NCBI GenBank assembly: GCA_019418025.1 | Contig: DYCR01000007.1 | Span: 25,128-65,099 of the forward strand | Direction of reading: 5' to 3' | Source: Clostridiales bacterium | Lineage (GTDB): Bacteria; Bacillota; Clostridia; Oscillospirales; Oscillospiraceae | Length of the DNA: 39,972 bases | In this document: positions 8,259-16,934 of the stretch, in pieces | Layout: every line of letters starts with the position of its first letter | Numbering within the stretch: the first letter of the stretch is position 1 | The notes under the pieces: model-generated | What the model saw: the letters and a program-made list of their open reading frames with translations, nothing else | Database searches by the model: none | What the model was told of the DNA's origin: nothing | Position numbers and translations under genes: made by a program

Positions 8259-9521
8259 ATGGCAAAGAATAATGAGCAGCCGATTCGCTGCAGTTTCTGC
8301 GGTAAGCGGGAAAACCAGGTGGAACGGCTGATTGCCGGCCCCGGTGTGTATATTTGCAGCGATTGTGTTGCAGCCTGCGGAGAGCTTCTGCGGGAAGAAA
8401 TGCAATTTGACGAGCGCGAGAACCTTCGGGCTCCCGAGACGCTCCCTACGCCCATGGAGATGAAGGCTTACATGGACGGATACATTGTCGGTCAGGATCA
8501 GGCCAAGGTTGCTTTGTCCGTAGCAGTGTATAACCACTATAAGCGGATCTATTTTGGGGCAAATTCCGATGTAGAGCTGCAAAAAAGCAACATTTTGCTG
8601 ATCGGACCCACAGGCAGCGGCAAGACCCTTTTTGCTCAGACGCTGGCAAAAATTCTGAATGTACCATTCGCGATTGCCGACGCTACCACTCTGACTGAGG
8701 CTGGCTATGTGGGTGATGACGTCGAAAACATTCTGCTTCGGCTTCTGCAGGCGGCAGAATTTGACGTTGAGCTTGCAGAGCATGGCATCATCTACATCGA
8801 CGAAATGGATAAGATCGCACGAAAGAGCGAGAATACATCCATTACCCGTGATGTTTCCGGTGAAGGCGTCCAGCAGGCGCTGCTGAAGATTTTGGAGGGC
8901 ACGGTTGCCAGTGTCCCGCCTCAGGGGGGACGTAAGCATCCGCAGCAGGAAATGATTCAGGTCAATACCTCTAACATCCTGTTTATCTGCGGCGGTGCCT
9001 TTGACGGTTTGGATAAGATCATCGAAAAGCGCACAGATCGTTCTGCGATCGGCTTTGATGCACCTGTCCAGAGCAAGAAAAAGCGCGATGTGGGTCAGCT
9101 TCTGGCTCAGGTACAGCCTCATGATCTTTTGAAGTTTGGCATTATCCCTGAGCTTGTCGGCAGATTGCCGGTGATCACATCTCTGCAAAGCCTTGATAAG
9201 GATGATTTGGTACGTATCCTGATGGAGCCGAAGAATGCACTGACCAAGCAGTACACCAAGCTTTTGGAGCTTGACAACGTAGAGCTTGAGATCCAGCCGG
9301 CTGCGTTGGAGAAGATCGCGCAGAAGGCTGTGGAGCGTCAGATCGGAGCCAGAGGACTCAGGGCGGTCATGGAAGAGGTCATGACAAAGATCATGTTCGG
9401 TATTCCGTCGGATCTGTCCGTTCAAAAAGTTATTATTACACCGGAGTCTGTGGATGGTGCGGACCCTCTGGTGGTTCGGGATGCCAAGCACCCCAGACAG
9501 AAGCTGGGCGCGAAAGCGTAA
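8259..9521 (+). CDS. clpX: ATP-dependent Clp protease ATP-binding subunit ClpX
   Basis: This 420-aa AAA+ unfoldase feeds substrates to ClpP. The N-terminal zinc-binding domain has four cysteines ('CSFCGKRENQ' and 'CSDCVAAC'). Walker A is 'GPTGSGKT', Walker B is 'IIYIDEMDKIA', and the pore and RKH-region loops follow. The C-terminal small domain includes 'RQIGARGLRAVMEEVMTKIM'. The ribosome binding site is weak (GGCAGG about 13 bases before the ATG). The gene ends in a strong hairpin that separates it from lon. Confidence 0.97.
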   Translation: MAKNNEQPIRCSFCGKRENQVERLIAGPGVYICSDCVAACGELLREEMQFDERENLRAPETLPTPMEMKAYMDGYIVGQDQAKVALSVAVYNHYKRIYFGANSDVELQKSNILLIGPTGSGKTLFAQTLAKILNVPFAIADATTLTEAGYVGDDVENILLRLLQAAEFDVELAEHGIIYIDEMDKIARKSENTSITRDVSGEGVQQALLKILEGTVASVPPQGGRKHPQQEMIQVNTSNILFICGGAFDGLDKIIEKRTDRSAIGFDAPVQSKKKRDVGQLLAQVQPHDLLKFGIIPELVGRLPVITSLQSLDKDDLVRILMEPKNALTKQYTKLLELDNVELEIQPAALEKIAQKAVERQIGARGLRAVMEEVMTKIMFGIPSDLSVQKVIITPESVDGADPLVVRDAKHPRQKLGAKA

Positions 9522-9536
9522 CTGCAATACTGTGCC

Positions 9537-9563
9537 AAAGGGGGTAGCTCGCTACCCCCTTTT
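9537..9563 (+). terminator. Rho-independent terminator between clpX and lon
   Basis: AAAGGGGGTAGC pairs with GCTACCCCCTTT, followed by TTTC. It is a strong hairpin 16 bases after the clpX stop. Some read-through into lon is likely because no good lon promoter is visible in the remaining ~40 bases. Confidence 0.75.
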
Positions 9564-9601
9564 CTCACAATTTTCCCTAATACCCAGAAAGGGGGATATT
9601 T

Positions 9602-12001
9602 ATGCATGATATTATCGTTTCCGGTCAGATGCCGGTTTTGGCATTGCGGGGACTTGTTGTTTACCCGGCACAGACAATTCATTTTGATGTTGCTCGGGAA
9701 AAAAGTGTGAAAGCACTTGAAAAAGCCATGGAACAGGATCAGATTCTGATGCTCGTTCCTCAGAAAGATATTTTGGACAGCGATCCTTCCATAGATCAGC
9801 TGCACAATATGGGCACCGTTGTCAAGGTCAAGCAGATGCTGCGATCCTCCGGCGAGACCATACGCGTTTTGGTTACGGGTCTCTACCGCGGACAGATCAG
9901 GGAGCTGAATCAGGTGGAGCCATACATGCTTGCACGAGTGGAAATGGTTGAAGACAAGCCTTACACGCTTACGACAAAAACCAGAGCCTTGATTCGCGAA
10001 GCAAACATGGCCTTTCAGGCCTATATGGAGATGCAGCATCACAACATTCAGGCACTTCAGCTGAAGATGATGAACTCAACGGACCCAGGCTTTATTGCTG
10101 ACTGCCTTGCTCAGCACGCAACCTTTGACTATCCGGATAAGATCAAGCTGCTTATGCAGCTCAATCCCGGGATGCGTCTGGATGTTGCACTCAAACTTTT
10201 GGCCCGGGAAATTGAAATGCTGACCATCGAGATGGAAATGCAAAGCAAGGCGCGAGCCAACATGGATCAGGGGCAGCGGGACTACTACCTGCGTGAGCAG
10301 CTGAAGGTTATCCGTTCTGAGCTTGGAGAAGGGGATGACGAGGATGAATTTGAGACCTACCGTGAACGCCTTTGCAAGCTCTCTTTGCCGGAGGATTCGG
10401 AAAAGAAGCTGCTGAAGGATGTCGATCGGCTGGCAAAGCAGCCCTTTGGCTCCTCAGAAGGTGCGGTGCTGAGAAATTATCTCGATACTGTTTTGGAGCT
10501 TCCGTGGCATATCACCACGAAGGAGCGTGTGGACATCAACAGCGCAGAGAAAATGCTGAACCGTGACCATTTCGGCATGGAAAAAGTGAAAGAGCGGATT
10601 CTTGAAAGTCTGGCGGTTCGTCAGCTTGCCCCTGAGATGCCGTCGCAGGTGATCTGTCTTGTGGGGCCTCCGGGCGTGGGTAAGACCTCCATTGCCTATT
10701 CCATCGCCAAGAGCCTGAATCGGAATATGGCGCGTATTTCTCTGGGGGGTGTCCGGGACGAGGCAGATATCCGAGGACATCGGAAAACCTATGTTGGTGC
10801 CATGCCCGGAAGGATCATCTCTGCACTGATTCAGGCAGGCTCCAGTAACCCACTGATGCTTCTTGATGAGGTTGACAAGATGGGTTCTGACTATCGTGGA
10901 GATCCCAGTGCAGCACTCCTGGAGGTTCTGGATGAGGAGCAGAATGCTACATATCGTGATCACTATTTGGAAATTCCATATGATTTGAGCGATGTTATGT
11001 TCATTTGCACGGCCAACACACTGGATACTGTCCCCAGACCGCTGCTTGACCGTATGGAGATCATCAGACTCGGGAGCTATACCGACGAAGAGAAGAAGAT
11101 GATCGCAAAGAACCATCTGATCCCAAAGCAGATGAAGAAGCACGGTCTTAAAAAAAGTCAGCTGAAGGTGAACGATGAAGCCATCGAGGATATGATTCGC
11201 GGATACACCAGAGAGTCCGGTGTGCGGAGTATGGAACGCCTTATTGCAAAGGTTTGCAGGAAAGCAGATTTGATCCTGGTTCAGGAAAATGCTCCGAAAA
11301 AGATCACAGTCAGCCCGAAGAATCTGGAGGAGTTTCTGGGAGTTCGTCAGTATATTCCTGAGGACCACGAAACAGCCGACCAGATCGGTTTGGTAACGGG
11401 GCTTGCGTGGACAAGCGTAGGCGGTGAGGTTCTGCAGGCTGAGGTCAACGTGATGGATGGCTCCGGCAAGCTGGAGCTTACCGGTAATTTGGGGAATGTA
11501 ATGAAGGAGTCGGCCCACGCTGCATTCAGCTACATTCGATCCCATGCCAAGGAACTGGGAATTGCAGCGGATTTCTATAAAACAAAGGATATACACGTTC
11601 ATTTTCCGGAAGGCGCCGTTCCCAAGGATGGCCCATCCGCCGGTGTGACCGTTTGCACGGCCATGGTTTCCGCCCTGACCGGGCGCACCGTTCGCAAGGA
11701 TGTGGCAATGACCGGAGAGATCTCGATCCGTGGACGTGTTCTGCCGATCGGCGGCCTTAAAGAGAAAACGATGGCAGCCCTCCGCCATGGCATCAAAACC
11801 GTCATCATCCCTCGGGCCAATGAACGGGATCTGGAGGAAATTGACCAGATGGTGCGGTCGAAGCTTCATTTTGTGGTTGCAGATACCGTGGATGTTGTGC
11901 TGGATACGGCATTGAATCAGAAGGAACCGGAACCAGAGATCCTGACAACCATGCCGGTTGAGACCGTTGCTCACGAATGCAATCGGCAAATTCAACAGTG
12001 A
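9602..12001 (+). CDS. lon: ATP-dependent protease Lon
   Basis: This 799-aa AAA+ serine protease has the full Lon layout: an N-terminal substrate-binding domain ('MPVLALRGLVVYPAQTIHFD'), a coiled-coil linker, an ATPase domain with Walker A 'GPPGVGKT' and Walker B 'LMLLDEVDKM', and a proteolytic domain with the Ser-Lys dyad ('KDGPSAGV', Ser679; 'GGLKEKTMAA', Lys722). It degrades misfolded and regulatory proteins in the cytosol. AAGGGGGA lies before the ATG. It is followed 8 bases later by engB, the firmicute lonA-ysxC arrangement. Confidence 0.97.
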   Translation: MHDIIVSGQMPVLALRGLVVYPAQTIHFDVAREKSVKALEKAMEQDQILMLVPQKDILDSDPSIDQLHNMGTVVKVKQMLRSSGETIRVLVTGLYRGQIRELNQVEPYMLARVEMVEDKPYTLTTKTRALIREANMAFQAYMEMQHHNIQALQLKMMNSTDPGFIADCLAQHATFDYPDKIKLLMQLNPGMRLDVALKLLAREIEMLTIEMEMQSKARANMDQGQRDYYLREQLKVIRSELGEGDDEDEFETYRERLCKLSLPEDSEKKLLKDVDRLAKQPFGSSEGAVLRNYLDTVLELPWHITTKERVDINSAEKMLNRDHFGMEKVKERILESLAVRQLAPEMPSQVICLVGPPGVGKTSIAYSIAKSLNRNMARISLGGVRDEADIRGHRKTYVGAMPGRIISALIQAGSSNPLMLLDEVDKMGSDYRGDPSAALLEVLDEEQNATYRDHYLEIPYDLSDVMFICTANTLDTVPRPLLDRMEIIRLGSYTDEEKKMIAKNHLIPKQMKKHGLKKSQLKVNDEAIEDMIRGYTRESGVRSMERLIAKVCRKADLILVQENAPKKITVSPKNLEEFLGVRQYIPEDHETADQIGLVTGLAWTSVGGEVLQAEVNVMDGSGKLELTGNLGNVMKESAHAAFSYIRSHAKELGIAADFYKTKDIHVHFPEGAVPKDGPSAGVTVCTAMVSALTGRTVRKDVAMTGEISIRGRVLPIGGLKEKTMAALRHGIKTVIIPRANERDLEEIDQMVRSKLHFVVADTVDVVLDTALNQKEPEPEILTTMPVETVAHECNRQIQQ

Positions 12002-12009
12002 GGTAGTCT

Positions 12010-12594
12010 ATGAATTTTCAAAAAGTGGAATTTTTAAAATCTGCCGCATCCATCGAAGGACTGCCGCCTGCATCTATGCCGGAAATCGCTTTTGCCGGAA
12101 AGTCCAATGTGGGTAAATCCAGTGTTATCAACCGGATCTTACAGCGCAAAAATTTCGCACGAGTGGGCGAAGCACCCGGCAAGACGATCCATGCCAATTA
12201 TTTTAACGTGGATCAAAAGTGCTATTTTGTGGATCTGCCCGGATACGGATATGCAAAGGTCCCCATGTCTGAAAAAGAGCGTTGGGGCAGACTGATGGAG
12301 GCATATTTTGCATCGGGGCGAATTACCCTTGGTATCATGATCGTGGATGCTCGGCACGCACCTACGAAAAATGACGTCATTATGGCAGATTATTTTATTC
12401 AGACCGGCTGTCCCTTTGTAGTCGTAGCCAATAAAATGGACAAGCTGAAAAAAAGTGAGATGCAGAGCAATCTGGAGCGCATCCGTGAGGTGCTGGAGCT
12501 TCCGGAAGCCTGTATTTTGGTTCCGTTCTCTGCTGAGAAGGGGACCGGGCGGGATGAACTTGTAAAGATCATCATTGATGCTGTAAATGGATGA
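12010..12594 (+). CDS. engB: Ribosome biogenesis GTP-binding protein EngB/YsxC
   Basis: This 194-aa GTPase of the TrmE-Era-EngA-YihA-Septin class is required for 50S assembly. It has G1 'GKSNVGKSS', G2 'GKTIHANYF', G3 'DLPGYGYAKV' and G4 'NKMDKLKKSE'. The 'PEIAFAGKSNVG' lead-in and 'DLPGYGYA' are specific to EngB. It is co-transcribed with lon and ends upstream of a long hairpin terminator. Confidence 0.96.
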   Translation: MNFQKVEFLKSAASIEGLPPASMPEIAFAGKSNVGKSSVINRILQRKNFARVGEAPGKTIHANYFNVDQKCYFVDLPGYGYAKVPMSEKERWGRLMEAYFASGRITLGIMIVDARHAPTKNDVIMADYFIQTGCPFVVVANKMDKLKKSEMQSNLERIREVLELPEACILVPFSAEKGTGRDELVKIIIDAVNG

Positions 12595-12685
12595 ATGCAA
12601 TCTGCCCAGTTTCAGATGGATCGTCATAGACGGTAAACACGATAATTACGGGTATGTGGTGTCTATCTGACAAGGTTGCTGCAAT

Positions 12686-12730
12686 AAAAACGGGTATCAT
12701 CAGGATTTGATCCTGTGATACCCGTTTTTT
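12686..12730 (+). terminator. Terminator after lon-engB, probably bidirectional
   Basis: A long stem, AAAAACGGGTATCA...TGATACCCGTTTTT, with a one-base bulge ends in a T-run on the plus strand and mirrors an A-run on the other side. It lies between convergent engB and the leftward DUF4097 gene, so it can serve both. Confidence 0.85.
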
Positions 12731-12763
12731 ATACGTGCTGCCATCCGTTTGAGGTACGGAAGG

Positions 12764-13651
12764 TCAATTTGTAATTTTATGAATTGCAGTTGATCCGTTG
12801 GTAGTGCTTATCTTAAACTGGGAGTTTCCGTTACCGACAGTAAAGCAGTCCTCGTTATATGTGCCTACGAAGTCTGTATCCAGAGTCCCGCTGAAAGTAT
12901 CCATCTGAACCACAAATTGACTGTCATTCGGTAAATAAAGCTCCGTGTCACCGCTCATTGTGTCAAACTGAATGGACGAAGGGCAATTGATCAGGCTGGC
13001 AGTTATTCCGCCAGAGGTTGTATCGGCATTGATTTGCTCAATTCGGGAGGCCTTGGCTGTCAAGCTCCCCTCCATAGAGCCGAAGGTCAGATGACCGAGA
13101 TCCACCTTAGACAAGGATAGATCCCCGTCCACCACATCAGCTTTTACAGCTGCGGCAATCATACCGTTTATAGAAATATCTGCATCCTGTGCGTCAATCT
13201 TGATATCCTTCCATTCGTTGTTTTTCGGAAGATAGATGTGCAGATTTTTTGCTTCACGTCCTGTATTGGACAGAAAAAGTCCTGCTTGAGAAGGGGCGCT
13301 GACGATATTCAGGGTGTTGTTATCAATGGTATACATCAAGGAATTATCTTCATTCAGTCCGGAGGTGTTGGATTCCTGCAAGATAATTTCGGAACCATCA
13401 TAGCCTTCAATTTCTATCGAACCATCCAGCCAGTCGATCGACAGTTCGTCTATCCCATCTTCAGACAGAGCGTACTGTCCATCAGCTGAAAATTCACTGG
13501 TTCGTTTTTGCTGAACCTTGAAATCGAGCATTCCGCTTTGAAATGCGCACATAGGATCAACGCCAAAAGCAAGACTTCCTACCATAAAAAGCGCACCTAA
13601 AGCGATGAATAAAGCGGAGAGACATAACAAAATCTTAGTATTCTTTTTCAT
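12764..13651 (-). CDS. DUF4097-type beta-strand repeat membrane-anchored protein
   Basis: This 295-aa protein has an N-terminal membrane anchor ('ILLCLSALFIALGALFMVGS', residues 7-26) followed by a repetitive beta-rich region with the spaced 'ISINGMIAAAVKADVVDGDL...LGHLTFGSMEG' pattern of DUF4097 (YvlB-like) proteins, which form an adhesin-like beta-helix. It is probably extracytoplasmic. GGAGGG precedes the ATG, and it follows the DUF1700 gene by 3 bases. The padR-DUF1700-DUF4097 trio is a recurring firmicute envelope-stress-like module, but its function is not established. Confidence 0.8.
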   Translation of the reverse strand: MKKNTKILLCLSALFIALGALFMVGSLAFGVDPMCAFQSGMLDFKVQQKRTSEFSADGQYALSEDGIDELSIDWLDGSIEIEGYDGSEIILQESNTSGLNEDNSLMYTIDNNTLNIVSAPSQAGLFLSNTGREAKNLHIYLPKNNEWKDIKIDAQDADISINGMIAAAVKADVVDGDLSLSKVDLGHLTFGSMEGSLTAKASRIEQINADTTSGGITASLINCPSSIQFDTMSGDTELYLPNDSQFVVQMDTFSGTLDTDFVGTYNEDCFTVGNGNSQFKISTTNGSTAIHKITN

Positions 13652-13654
13652 GGA

Positions 13655-14248
13655 TCAGCCCTCCTTTGCAATCAGCAGCCCCTTGGCTGCACGGTACAGC
13701 CAGCAGCCGCCGCGATACAAGCCGATAGCAGAATATTTTGCGGCAAGTGCAGCCAAACAAGTAAAACCCAGTGCGGCAATTCCAAGACCAAGCGCAAAAA
13801 CTGCATAACTACCGCTCACAGGGAATAAACAAAAACCTCGAATTATGATAAGCCCGCCTGCGATTGCAAGAGCAGCTACCATTGCAAACAGGGATAAGAT
13901 CACGGCACCAATCGACAGAACGATGGCGGCGGCCGTCAGAATAAGAGCAAACAGCAGAGGGACCCAGAGCGGAGCCCCCAAAACTGCCACGGTAACAGCG
14001 GCTGCGTTCCAACCGTTTTTAGGACGGACTCTGTTTTTTACCAATGTAGGAAGCGGCTGTTCACATAGGATCTCCTTTGCAATTTCGTTGATGTCGCCAA
14101 GCCTTGCGACGGCTTTTGCTTCGGGGATTCCATCTTCTATCATGTCATCGAGTAGTTCTTCATAGTATGACACGCGCTGTTTTACCTCCGTTTCAGGAAG
14201 CCTATGAAGTTTGCGAGCCAGTTCCCGCAGAAACATTTCTTTACTCAA
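13655..14248 (-). CDS. DUF1700 / HAAS-domain membrane protein
   Basis: This protein of about 197 aa has an N-terminal HAAS-type helical domain ('LPETEVKQRVSYYEELLDDM...EAKAVARLGDINEIAKEIL') followed by several hydrophobic helices (about residues 85-185). HAAS domains pair with PadR regulators as membrane sensors. The start is uncertain: TTG at 14248 overlaps the padR stop by 8 bases and has AAGGAG 10 bases upstream. TTG 14254 and GTG 14257 are alternatives; ATG 14236 is too far from any ribosome binding site. Translation is coupled with padR. Confidence 0.8.
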   Translation of the reverse strand: MSKEMFLRELARKLHRLPETEVKQRVSYYEELLDDMIEDGIPEAKAVARLGDINEIAKEILCEQPLPTLVKNRVRPKNGWNAAAVTVAVLGAPLWVPLLFALILTAAAIVLSIGAVILSLFAMVAALAIAGGLIIIRGFCLFPVSGSYAVFALGLGIAALGFTCLAALAAKYSAIGLYRGGCWLYRAAKGLLIAKEG

Positions 14249-14558
14249 GATCAACACTCTCCTTTATATAACAATGGATGGTTTCAAGCTCTTTCCAATC
14301 GGATAAAAAGTCCACGAGCTGGGCTTTTCCGGTTGGGGTAATGGTATACATTTTTCTAAGCCTGCCTTCATGCTCTACGGAGCGAACGGTCACGCAGTTT
14401 CCGGTTTCCAATCTACGGAGAATGGGATATAAGGTGGATTCTGACAAGTCAATCAATCCGCCCAGATCCTTGAGGATTTTGTATCCGTATGATTCTTCGT
14501 GATTCAATGCGGCGAGAACACAAATGTCCAGCAGACCTTTCTTTAGCTGTGCATTCAC
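14241..14558 (-). CDS. PadR family transcriptional regulator
   Basis: This 105-aa winged-helix repressor is typical of PadR subfamily 2. 'MNAQLKKGLLDICVLAALNHEESYGYKIL' opens the wHTH. 'LSESTLYPILRRLETGNCV' is the recognition helix region, 'GRLRKMYTITPTGKAQL' the wing, and a short C-terminal helix dimerises. AAGGAGGTG lies upstream of the ATG. It is the first gene of a three-gene leftward operon whose consensus promoter carries a palindrome consistent with autoregulation. Confidence 0.92.
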   Translation of the reverse strand: MNAQLKKGLLDICVLAALNHEESYGYKILKDLGGLIDLSESTLYPILRRLETGNCVTVRSVEHEGRLRKMYTITPTGKAQLVDFLSDWKELETIHCYIKESVDLE

Positions 14559-14581
14559 AGTAACACCTCCTTACGCGCTAT

Positions 14582-14610
14582 ATTATACAATGCATAGTAT
14601 CTTGTGTCAA
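14582..14610 (-). promoter_or_regulatory. Consensus sigma-A promoter with candidate PadR operator
   Basis: Read on the minus strand: TTGACA (14610-14605), a 17-base spacer and TATAAT (14587-14582), all at consensus. Positions 14585-14600 form the palindrome ATACnATGCATnGTAT, which overlaps the -10 and spacer, the place where a PadR dimer would block polymerase. Confidence 0.75.
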
Positions 14611-14858
14611 GCAGTATTGCGTGTAATATTTTTGGAGTCCTTCTAAGATGGAGGTCCATGAGTCGATTTGCCAAGGGGCGTTATGCATTTCAATACGGCC
14701 TTGAAAGCGTGGAAGGGAGTCAATCTCTCTTGACTGCACAGTACTGCCTACCGAAAAGCAGAAGCCCCCCTCGGACGGCGCACGAGTGCCGCAGGCAGCA
14801 CCGCAGCCCACTTGTGGGTTTTGAGCAGGTGCACCTTTAGTAAAAGGGCAGCAAGCAA
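14611..14858. other. Non-coding stretch between padR and the HIT gene
   Basis: No convincing gene. The section about 14760-14850 is GC-richer than its surroundings and contains short self-complementary pieces such as GCCCAC-TT-GTGGGT. Frames across it are Cys/Pro/Arg-rich with no domain pattern. It may be a degraded or dispersed repeat. Confidence 0.3.
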
Positions 14859-14887
14859 TTGCTTTTTGAGGCTGCCGGAGGTATAAT
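14859..14887 (+). promoter_or_regulatory. Sigma-A promoter for the HIT gene
   Basis: TTGCTT (14859-14864), a 17-base spacer and TATAAT (14882-14887) lie 38 bases upstream of the HIT start codon. Confidence 0.65.
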
Positions 14888-14925
14888 TTGGACATACATG
14901 CAAATAGGAATTTGGGGGAAAAGCG

Positions 14926-15390
14926 ATGAAAGGATGCGAATGGTGTAATTTATCCGAAGAGGACAAGAAGTACCTATTGTTAGATGCCAAGCACTGGACT
15001 GTTTACCTTGCGGATGAACAAGATTATATCGGGCGTTGTATTATGATTTTAAAACGGCATTGTGGCTCTCTGCCGGAACTCACAGATGATGAATGGATGG
15101 AGCTTTTTCTCCTAATAAAGAAATACGAAAAATGCGTAAAAACAGTTTTTGATGCAGAACTCTGCAATTGGAGTTGTTTAATGAACAGTTTTTATAAGTC
15201 CCCGGAGCCATGTCCGCATATACATATTCATGTCAGACCGAGATACAAAAAACCGGTTGTCATCAATGGTAATACATATTTGGATCATCATTTTGGACAT
15301 CACTACTCAAGTAGCGAAACGGAACAAATGTGTAGTAAAGAGGATATTCAAACAATATATGGATCAATGAAAAAGTGTTTGAACTTGTAA
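14926..15390 (+). CDS. HIT family (histidine triad) protein
   Basis: This 154-aa protein carries the histidine-triad active-site motif as 'PHIHIHVRPRY' (residues ~97-107), the nucleotide-phosphate binding HxHxH of HIT hydrolases/transferases. An N-terminal 'CEWCNLSEEDKKYLL' and 'IGRCIMILKRHC' fit the HIT fold, where the usual GHxL is replaced by a GRCIMILKRH version. Substrates are probably nucleotide derivatives. It is monocistronic, with its own promoter and terminator. Codon use is more AT-rich than the neighbours, so it may have been acquired. Confidence 0.82.
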   Translation: MKGCEWCNLSEEDKKYLLLDAKHWTVYLADEQDYIGRCIMILKRHCGSLPELTDDEWMELFLLIKKYEKCVKTVFDAELCNWSCLMNSFYKSPEPCPHIHIHVRPRYKKPVVINGNTYLDHHFGHHYSSSETEQMCSKEDIQTIYGSMKKCLNL

Positions 15391-15419
15391 ATTTCAGTTT
15401 GATGAATTGATAATAGGAG

Positions 15420-15453
15420 GTGCGACAGTGCGTTTAAACTGTCGCACTTTTTT
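15420..15453 (+). terminator. Rho-independent terminator after the HIT gene
   Basis: GTGCGACAGT / ACTGTCGCAC with an 8-base loop, followed by TTTTTT. Confidence 0.85.
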
Positions 15454-15513
15454 GATTGCCCATGACTGGAAAATCAGCAGCGATACACGAAAGCGCAACC
15501 GGGTGCGGAAATC

Positions 15514-15601
15514 AAAAAACCCAGTCATCCTGCAAAGGGATGACTGCGCCATTTTTATAGAAAAATAACCGGAGTGCATCTGCTGCGATACATTCCGGTT
15601 T
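15514..15601 (-). terminator. Tandem terminators for the leftward ylbJ unit
   Basis: Read on the minus strand, a first hairpin (AACCGGA..TCCGGTT, 15601-15567) is followed by TTATTTTT. A second perfect stem, CAGTCATCC / GGATGACTG (15546-15522), is followed by a T-rich GGTTTTTTG. Both lie just downstream of the small Cys-rich gene. Confidence 0.75.
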
Positions 15602-15659
15602 CCGTTTGTGCGATCTTGAAAGGACTTCTTTAGACAGCATACCTCATGTGTGCCATCTT

Positions 15660-15869
15660 TTACAGTGAAAAGTCATCATTATCGTATTTTTTAAAGTCCA
15701 GTGCCTTTGGTTTCACCGGTACGCGTTTGAAGGGATCGTATAGAAATTTGTGGCAGGCGTATGTAACACTGACGATTCCACGCTTTGTACACAGCATCTG
15801 GTCTGCGCTGCACTTGGTGCTGTGGGCGCAGTATTCACATGATTTTTCAATCCGTCTGCGAAACAACAT
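15660..15869 (-). CDS. Conserved small Cys-rich protein
   Basis: This 69-aa protein has a compact cysteine set, 'CEYCAHSTKC...MLCTKRG...YACHKFLYDP', with Cys at ~11, 14, 20, 27 and 39 suggesting a metal-binding knuckle, and a basic/aromatic tail ending 'FKKYDNDDFSL'. I do not recognise a named family, although the pattern is like small hypothetical proteins seen beside ylbJ in clostridia. The start ATG at 15869 lies inside the ylbJ end (23-base overlap) with AAAAGGGGGGA upstream, so expression is coupled to ylbJ. Two terminators follow it, confirming it ends the unit. Confidence 0.7.
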   Translation of the reverse strand: MLFRRRIEKSCEYCAHSTKCSADQMLCTKRGIVSVTYACHKFLYDPFKRVPVKPKALDFKKYDNDDFSL

Positions 15870-16851
15870 GAGCTATCCCCCCTTTTCCTGCATTATTATA
15901 CAACATAAGGGACATTTTTTCTACTGCTAATTTTGCCAATATCCCGCCCAGAAAAACAGCGGGGAGGGCAAGAATGCCGATTTCTCCGTATAACGCGGCA
16001 ATGAAAGCCCCCAAAGCGCCCTGAAGCAGCTTCTGACCGAAATATGCTTTCATAGATAATCCCTTTTCTGCAACCATTGCATGGACCTGAAGCATGACAC
16101 ACAGTCCGCCAAAACAAACAAATCCGGAGGCTGCGATGAATCGAATGCAGGTGTCGGATATTTGGGGGAGCAGGAAACATCCGTTGGTCAACTCGGTCAA
16201 TCCGGATAATACAATCCCGACCATGGGAGAGAAAAAGGGGAAAACCCAACGCCGTCCAAAAAGCAAAAGGACATTCCCCAGAATGATCCATGCGCAGACA
16301 GCAGCCATAGAGCGGATCGCACGCTGTACCGACTCGGCTAAGGACATGGGCTTTATATGAGGGGTCCCTGAGGAAGCAGGCAGTCCGCCCCACACATGTG
16401 CCACGAGCAGTGCGCTCAATATCTGTATCGCCATGAGTACAAAGGGAATGGAGCGATCAACGAAAAAGCTTCCTATGATCCCGAATAGGAAGGGCGGTCC
16501 GCAGTTGCTGCAAAACCCAAGCATACGTTCTGCATCTTTTTTGGGGAGGTTTGTCTGACAAATGCATTGGGCAGCAACAGGAAAACCACCGAGGGAACCG
16601 AGTGCAAATATGCTCTCACAGCCCTGTGGTATCTTGCAGAACCGACAAAGCCATGGAACACGCCACTGGGTAAGCATGGGCAGGGTATAATTGCAGATAA
16701 CAAAAAGCGGAAACAGAGAAGGGATAACCGCAGACAGGCATTGGCTCACAGCCTGTGCGGCTGCCTCTGCGACACATCTGCTGTCAAGGATCAGGCATAT
16801 CATCCCGGTGCAGCTGAGCAGGAGCTGCCATGACATCATTTTTTTCCTCAC
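15847..16851 (-). CDS. ylbJ: Sporulation integral membrane protein YlbJ
   Basis: This 334-aa polytopic membrane protein resembles YlbJ, a sigma-E-controlled protein needed for spore cortex formation. Features are an N-terminal span, 'AVSQCLSAVIPSLFPLFVIC', then 'ALGSLGGFPVAAQCI', the 'GFCSNCGPPFLFGIIG' motif shared with the nucleoside-recognition (Gate) fold, and further spans. GTG at 16851 was chosen: GAGGTGAG lies upstream, and the longer frame to 17070 overlaps the divergent yqfC and is not membrane-like. It is divergent from yqfC, another mother-cell sporulation gene. Confidence 0.88.
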   Translation of the reverse strand: MRKKMMSWQLLLSCTGMICLILDSRCVAEAAAQAVSQCLSAVIPSLFPLFVICNYTLPMLTQWRVPWLCRFCKIPQGCESIFALGSLGGFPVAAQCICQTNLPKKDAERMLGFCSNCGPPFLFGIIGSFFVDRSIPFVLMAIQILSALLVAHVWGGLPASSGTPHIKPMSLAESVQRAIRSMAAVCAWIILGNVLLLFGRRWVFPFFSPMVGIVLSGLTELTNGCFLLPQISDTCIRFIAASGFVCFGGLCVMLQVHAMVAEKGLSMKAYFGQKLLQGALGAFIAALYGEIGILALPAVFLGGILAKLAVEKMSLMLYNNAGKGGIAHVVSQTD

Positions 16852-16934
16852 ATAACTCACCTCACAAGAAACTATGCACAATTCGGAAAATGATAACAGC
16901 AATGCGCATAGGATCTGCATAGGAGGTGATGGGA

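Noticed and set aside
9537..9563. CIRCE or CtsR operator near clpP, clpX or lon
   Set aside because: No inverted TTAGCACTC repeat or tandem GGTCAAA heptads were seen; only the clpX terminator hairpin is present.
10454..11995. 513-aa minus-strand frame opposite lon
   Set aside because: It is a shadow of lon; its translation has no domain pattern and the lon frame has all motifs.
12587..12670. 27-aa frame overlapping the engB stop (MDECNLPSFRWIVIDGKHDN...)
   Set aside because: It has a start overlapping engB but no independent ribosome binding site, no recognisable motif and no way to test conservation here.
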